From the NCBI RefSeq assembly GCF_030486405.1, contig NZ_CP129613.1, forward strand, positions 62,001-126,000: a stretch of DNA of 64,000 nucleotides, read 5' to 3'. This DNA is from Mycolicibacterium sp. HK-90 (GTDB lineage Bacteria; Actinomycetota; Actinomycetes; Mycobacteriales; Mycobacteriaceae). This document shows, in pieces, positions 63,248-64,000 of the stretch. How positions within the stretch are numbered: position 1 is the first letter of the stretch; each line of letters opens with the position of its first letter. The notes under the pieces are model-generated. The model was not told the origin of the DNA and did not search any database. It saw nothing but the letters and a program-made list of their open reading frames with translations. The position numbers and the translations under genes were made by a program.

Positions 63248-64000
63248 TTACTTCACGCAGGGAATGCCGGAGACCTTCATCTGGCTGAGGTCGGTGGGTG
63301 CCGCGGTGGCCGTCCCGGTCGCGGTCGCGGCCACGGTCGTCACCGGTGTGCTGGGCGTGGTTTCCTCCGACGTCGTCTCGCTGGTCGAATCCCAGCTCGA
63401 GTCCGACTCGCCGGAGGAGGTTTCTGTGGACGTTTCGGTGGATCCGGTCAGGTAGTCCTCGCCGGGGAAGTCGGTGCCCAGCGTCAGTTGCACGGTCCCG
63501 TCGGCCACCTCGGACGACGGCGTGGCGATCAGCCCGAGTTCGTCCGCCAGCGACTGCGCGCCGGCGTCGGCGCCGGTCCCGTAGTCGATGGTGGTGACGG
63601 CCGCCAGAGATTCGGCGTCGCCGATCTGGCCCTGGGTGAAACCGTCTGCGGAGAAGGTGGTTTCCAGTTGGGCGGCCAGTCCGATGTAGGTGGACGCATT
63701 GATGACATCGAGCACCGCGCCGTGCCCTTCGAGCACGTGCTCGGGTGCCGCGGGCGCGCTCGTGTGCGTACCCGGCTCGGCGACCAGGTCGCGGACGATG
63801 GCCCGGATGGTGGGGACGTCGACGATGTTGATGTCCTCGCCCATCGAGTTCTGCCCGAATTCCTTGATCGGCAGGGTGTAGAGGGTCGGTGGCTCGCCGG
63901 TCAGGGCCGATGCCCGGCTGGCGAAGCTGGCCAGGTCGAAGCCTGAATCCAGCGCGACGTTCTGCTTGGTGACGTCGAGCAGATCGCGCAACTTGGCCGG
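63248..64000 (-). CDS. LCP-family protein, C-terminal part (runs off the window)
   Basis: About 250 C-terminal codons are visible; the frame is open to base 64000, so the gene starts outside. The visible part is the end of an LytR-CpsA-Psr catalytic domain region, then an LytR_C domain (VLDVINAS, IGLAAQLETTFSADGF, TTIDYG) and a Ser/Thr/Glu-rich tail ending CVK. LCP proteins attach arabinogalactan or other glycopolymers to peptidoglycan outside the membrane. The N-terminal membrane anchor is not in view. Confidence 0.85.
   Translation of the reverse strand, partial: PAKLRDLLDVTKQNVALDSGFDLASFASRASALTGEPPTLYTLPIKEFGQNSMGEDINIVDVPTIRAIVRDLVAEPGTHTSAPAAPEHVLEGHGAVLDVINASTYIGLAAQLETTFSADGFTQGQIGDAESLAAVTTIDYGTGADAGAQSLADELGLIATPSSEVADGTVQLTLGTDFPGEDYLTGSTETSTETSSGESDSSWDSTSETTSEETTPSTPVTTVAATATGTATAAPTDLSQMKVSGIPCVK

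Overview
The window is high-GC actinobacterial DNA and carries most of an ESX-1 type VII secretion locus with the mycobacterial gene set (espG1 to mycP1). This is followed by a fructose PTS cluster and ordinary chromosomal genes (ctpH, ptpB-fadE2, tandem SAM methyltransferases). An ESX-1 locus beside ptsH-fruA-fruK-fruR/ptsI, together with an EsxB that lacks the WXG tryptophan, points to a fast-growing Mycobacterium/Mycolicibacterium related to M. smegmatis. That placement is inference from remembered gene order and protein similarity; no search was run.

Region 1 (1-24291) is ESX-1. The forward run is espG1 (3' end only), espH, eccA1, eccB1, eccCa1, eccCb1, pe35, ppe68, esxB, esxA, espI, eccD1 and a short EspC-like gene. 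A reverse lipoprotein gene follows, then an accessory forward block of an EspJ-like protein, a membrane protein with a duplicated Cys-framed domain, espK and espB. These converge across a 17-bp terminator stem on espL-eccE1-mycP1, which read in reverse. EccB/C/D/E form the inner-membrane channel, MycP1 is the membrane-anchored protease, EccA1 and EspG1 are cytosolic factors, and Esx/PE/PPE/Esp proteins are substrates.

Region 2 (24292-34646) is an accessory cargo island. Two WXG100-type proteins lie directly upstream of a 1836-codon gene with an ESX-type N-terminus, a long disordered linker and three C-terminal modules: a papain-fold glutamine-deamidase-like module, an unnamed module (here 'tip X') and a module resembling the Stv family. 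A 175-aa probable immunity gene is nested in another frame inside this ORF. Downstream lie an SseB-like protein, small unknowns, an orphan copy of tip X, and two mutually paralogous small proteins that look like the tip X immunity proteins. The end of the island is AT-richer and decayed. This is the most interesting part of the window.

Region 3 (34647-41479) holds ptsH, fruA, fruK and fruR in reverse, and divergent ptsI, with a shared palindromic operator and an apparently leaderless ptsI. A pirin gene follows.

Region 4 (41484-64000) holds a FUSC-type membrane protein with a TetR regulator, a second TetR regulator with two tandem SAM methyltransferases, a tiny secreted His-rich peptide, an SDR/quinone oxidoreductase/HAD/methyltransferase/DUF456/YceI run, the ctpH P-type ATPase with small flanking genes, ptpB-fadE2, a LysR-MFS pair, a NarL-type two-component system, and the C-terminal part of an LCP-family protein running off the end. 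No rRNA, tRNA, CRISPR array or insertion sequence was seen.
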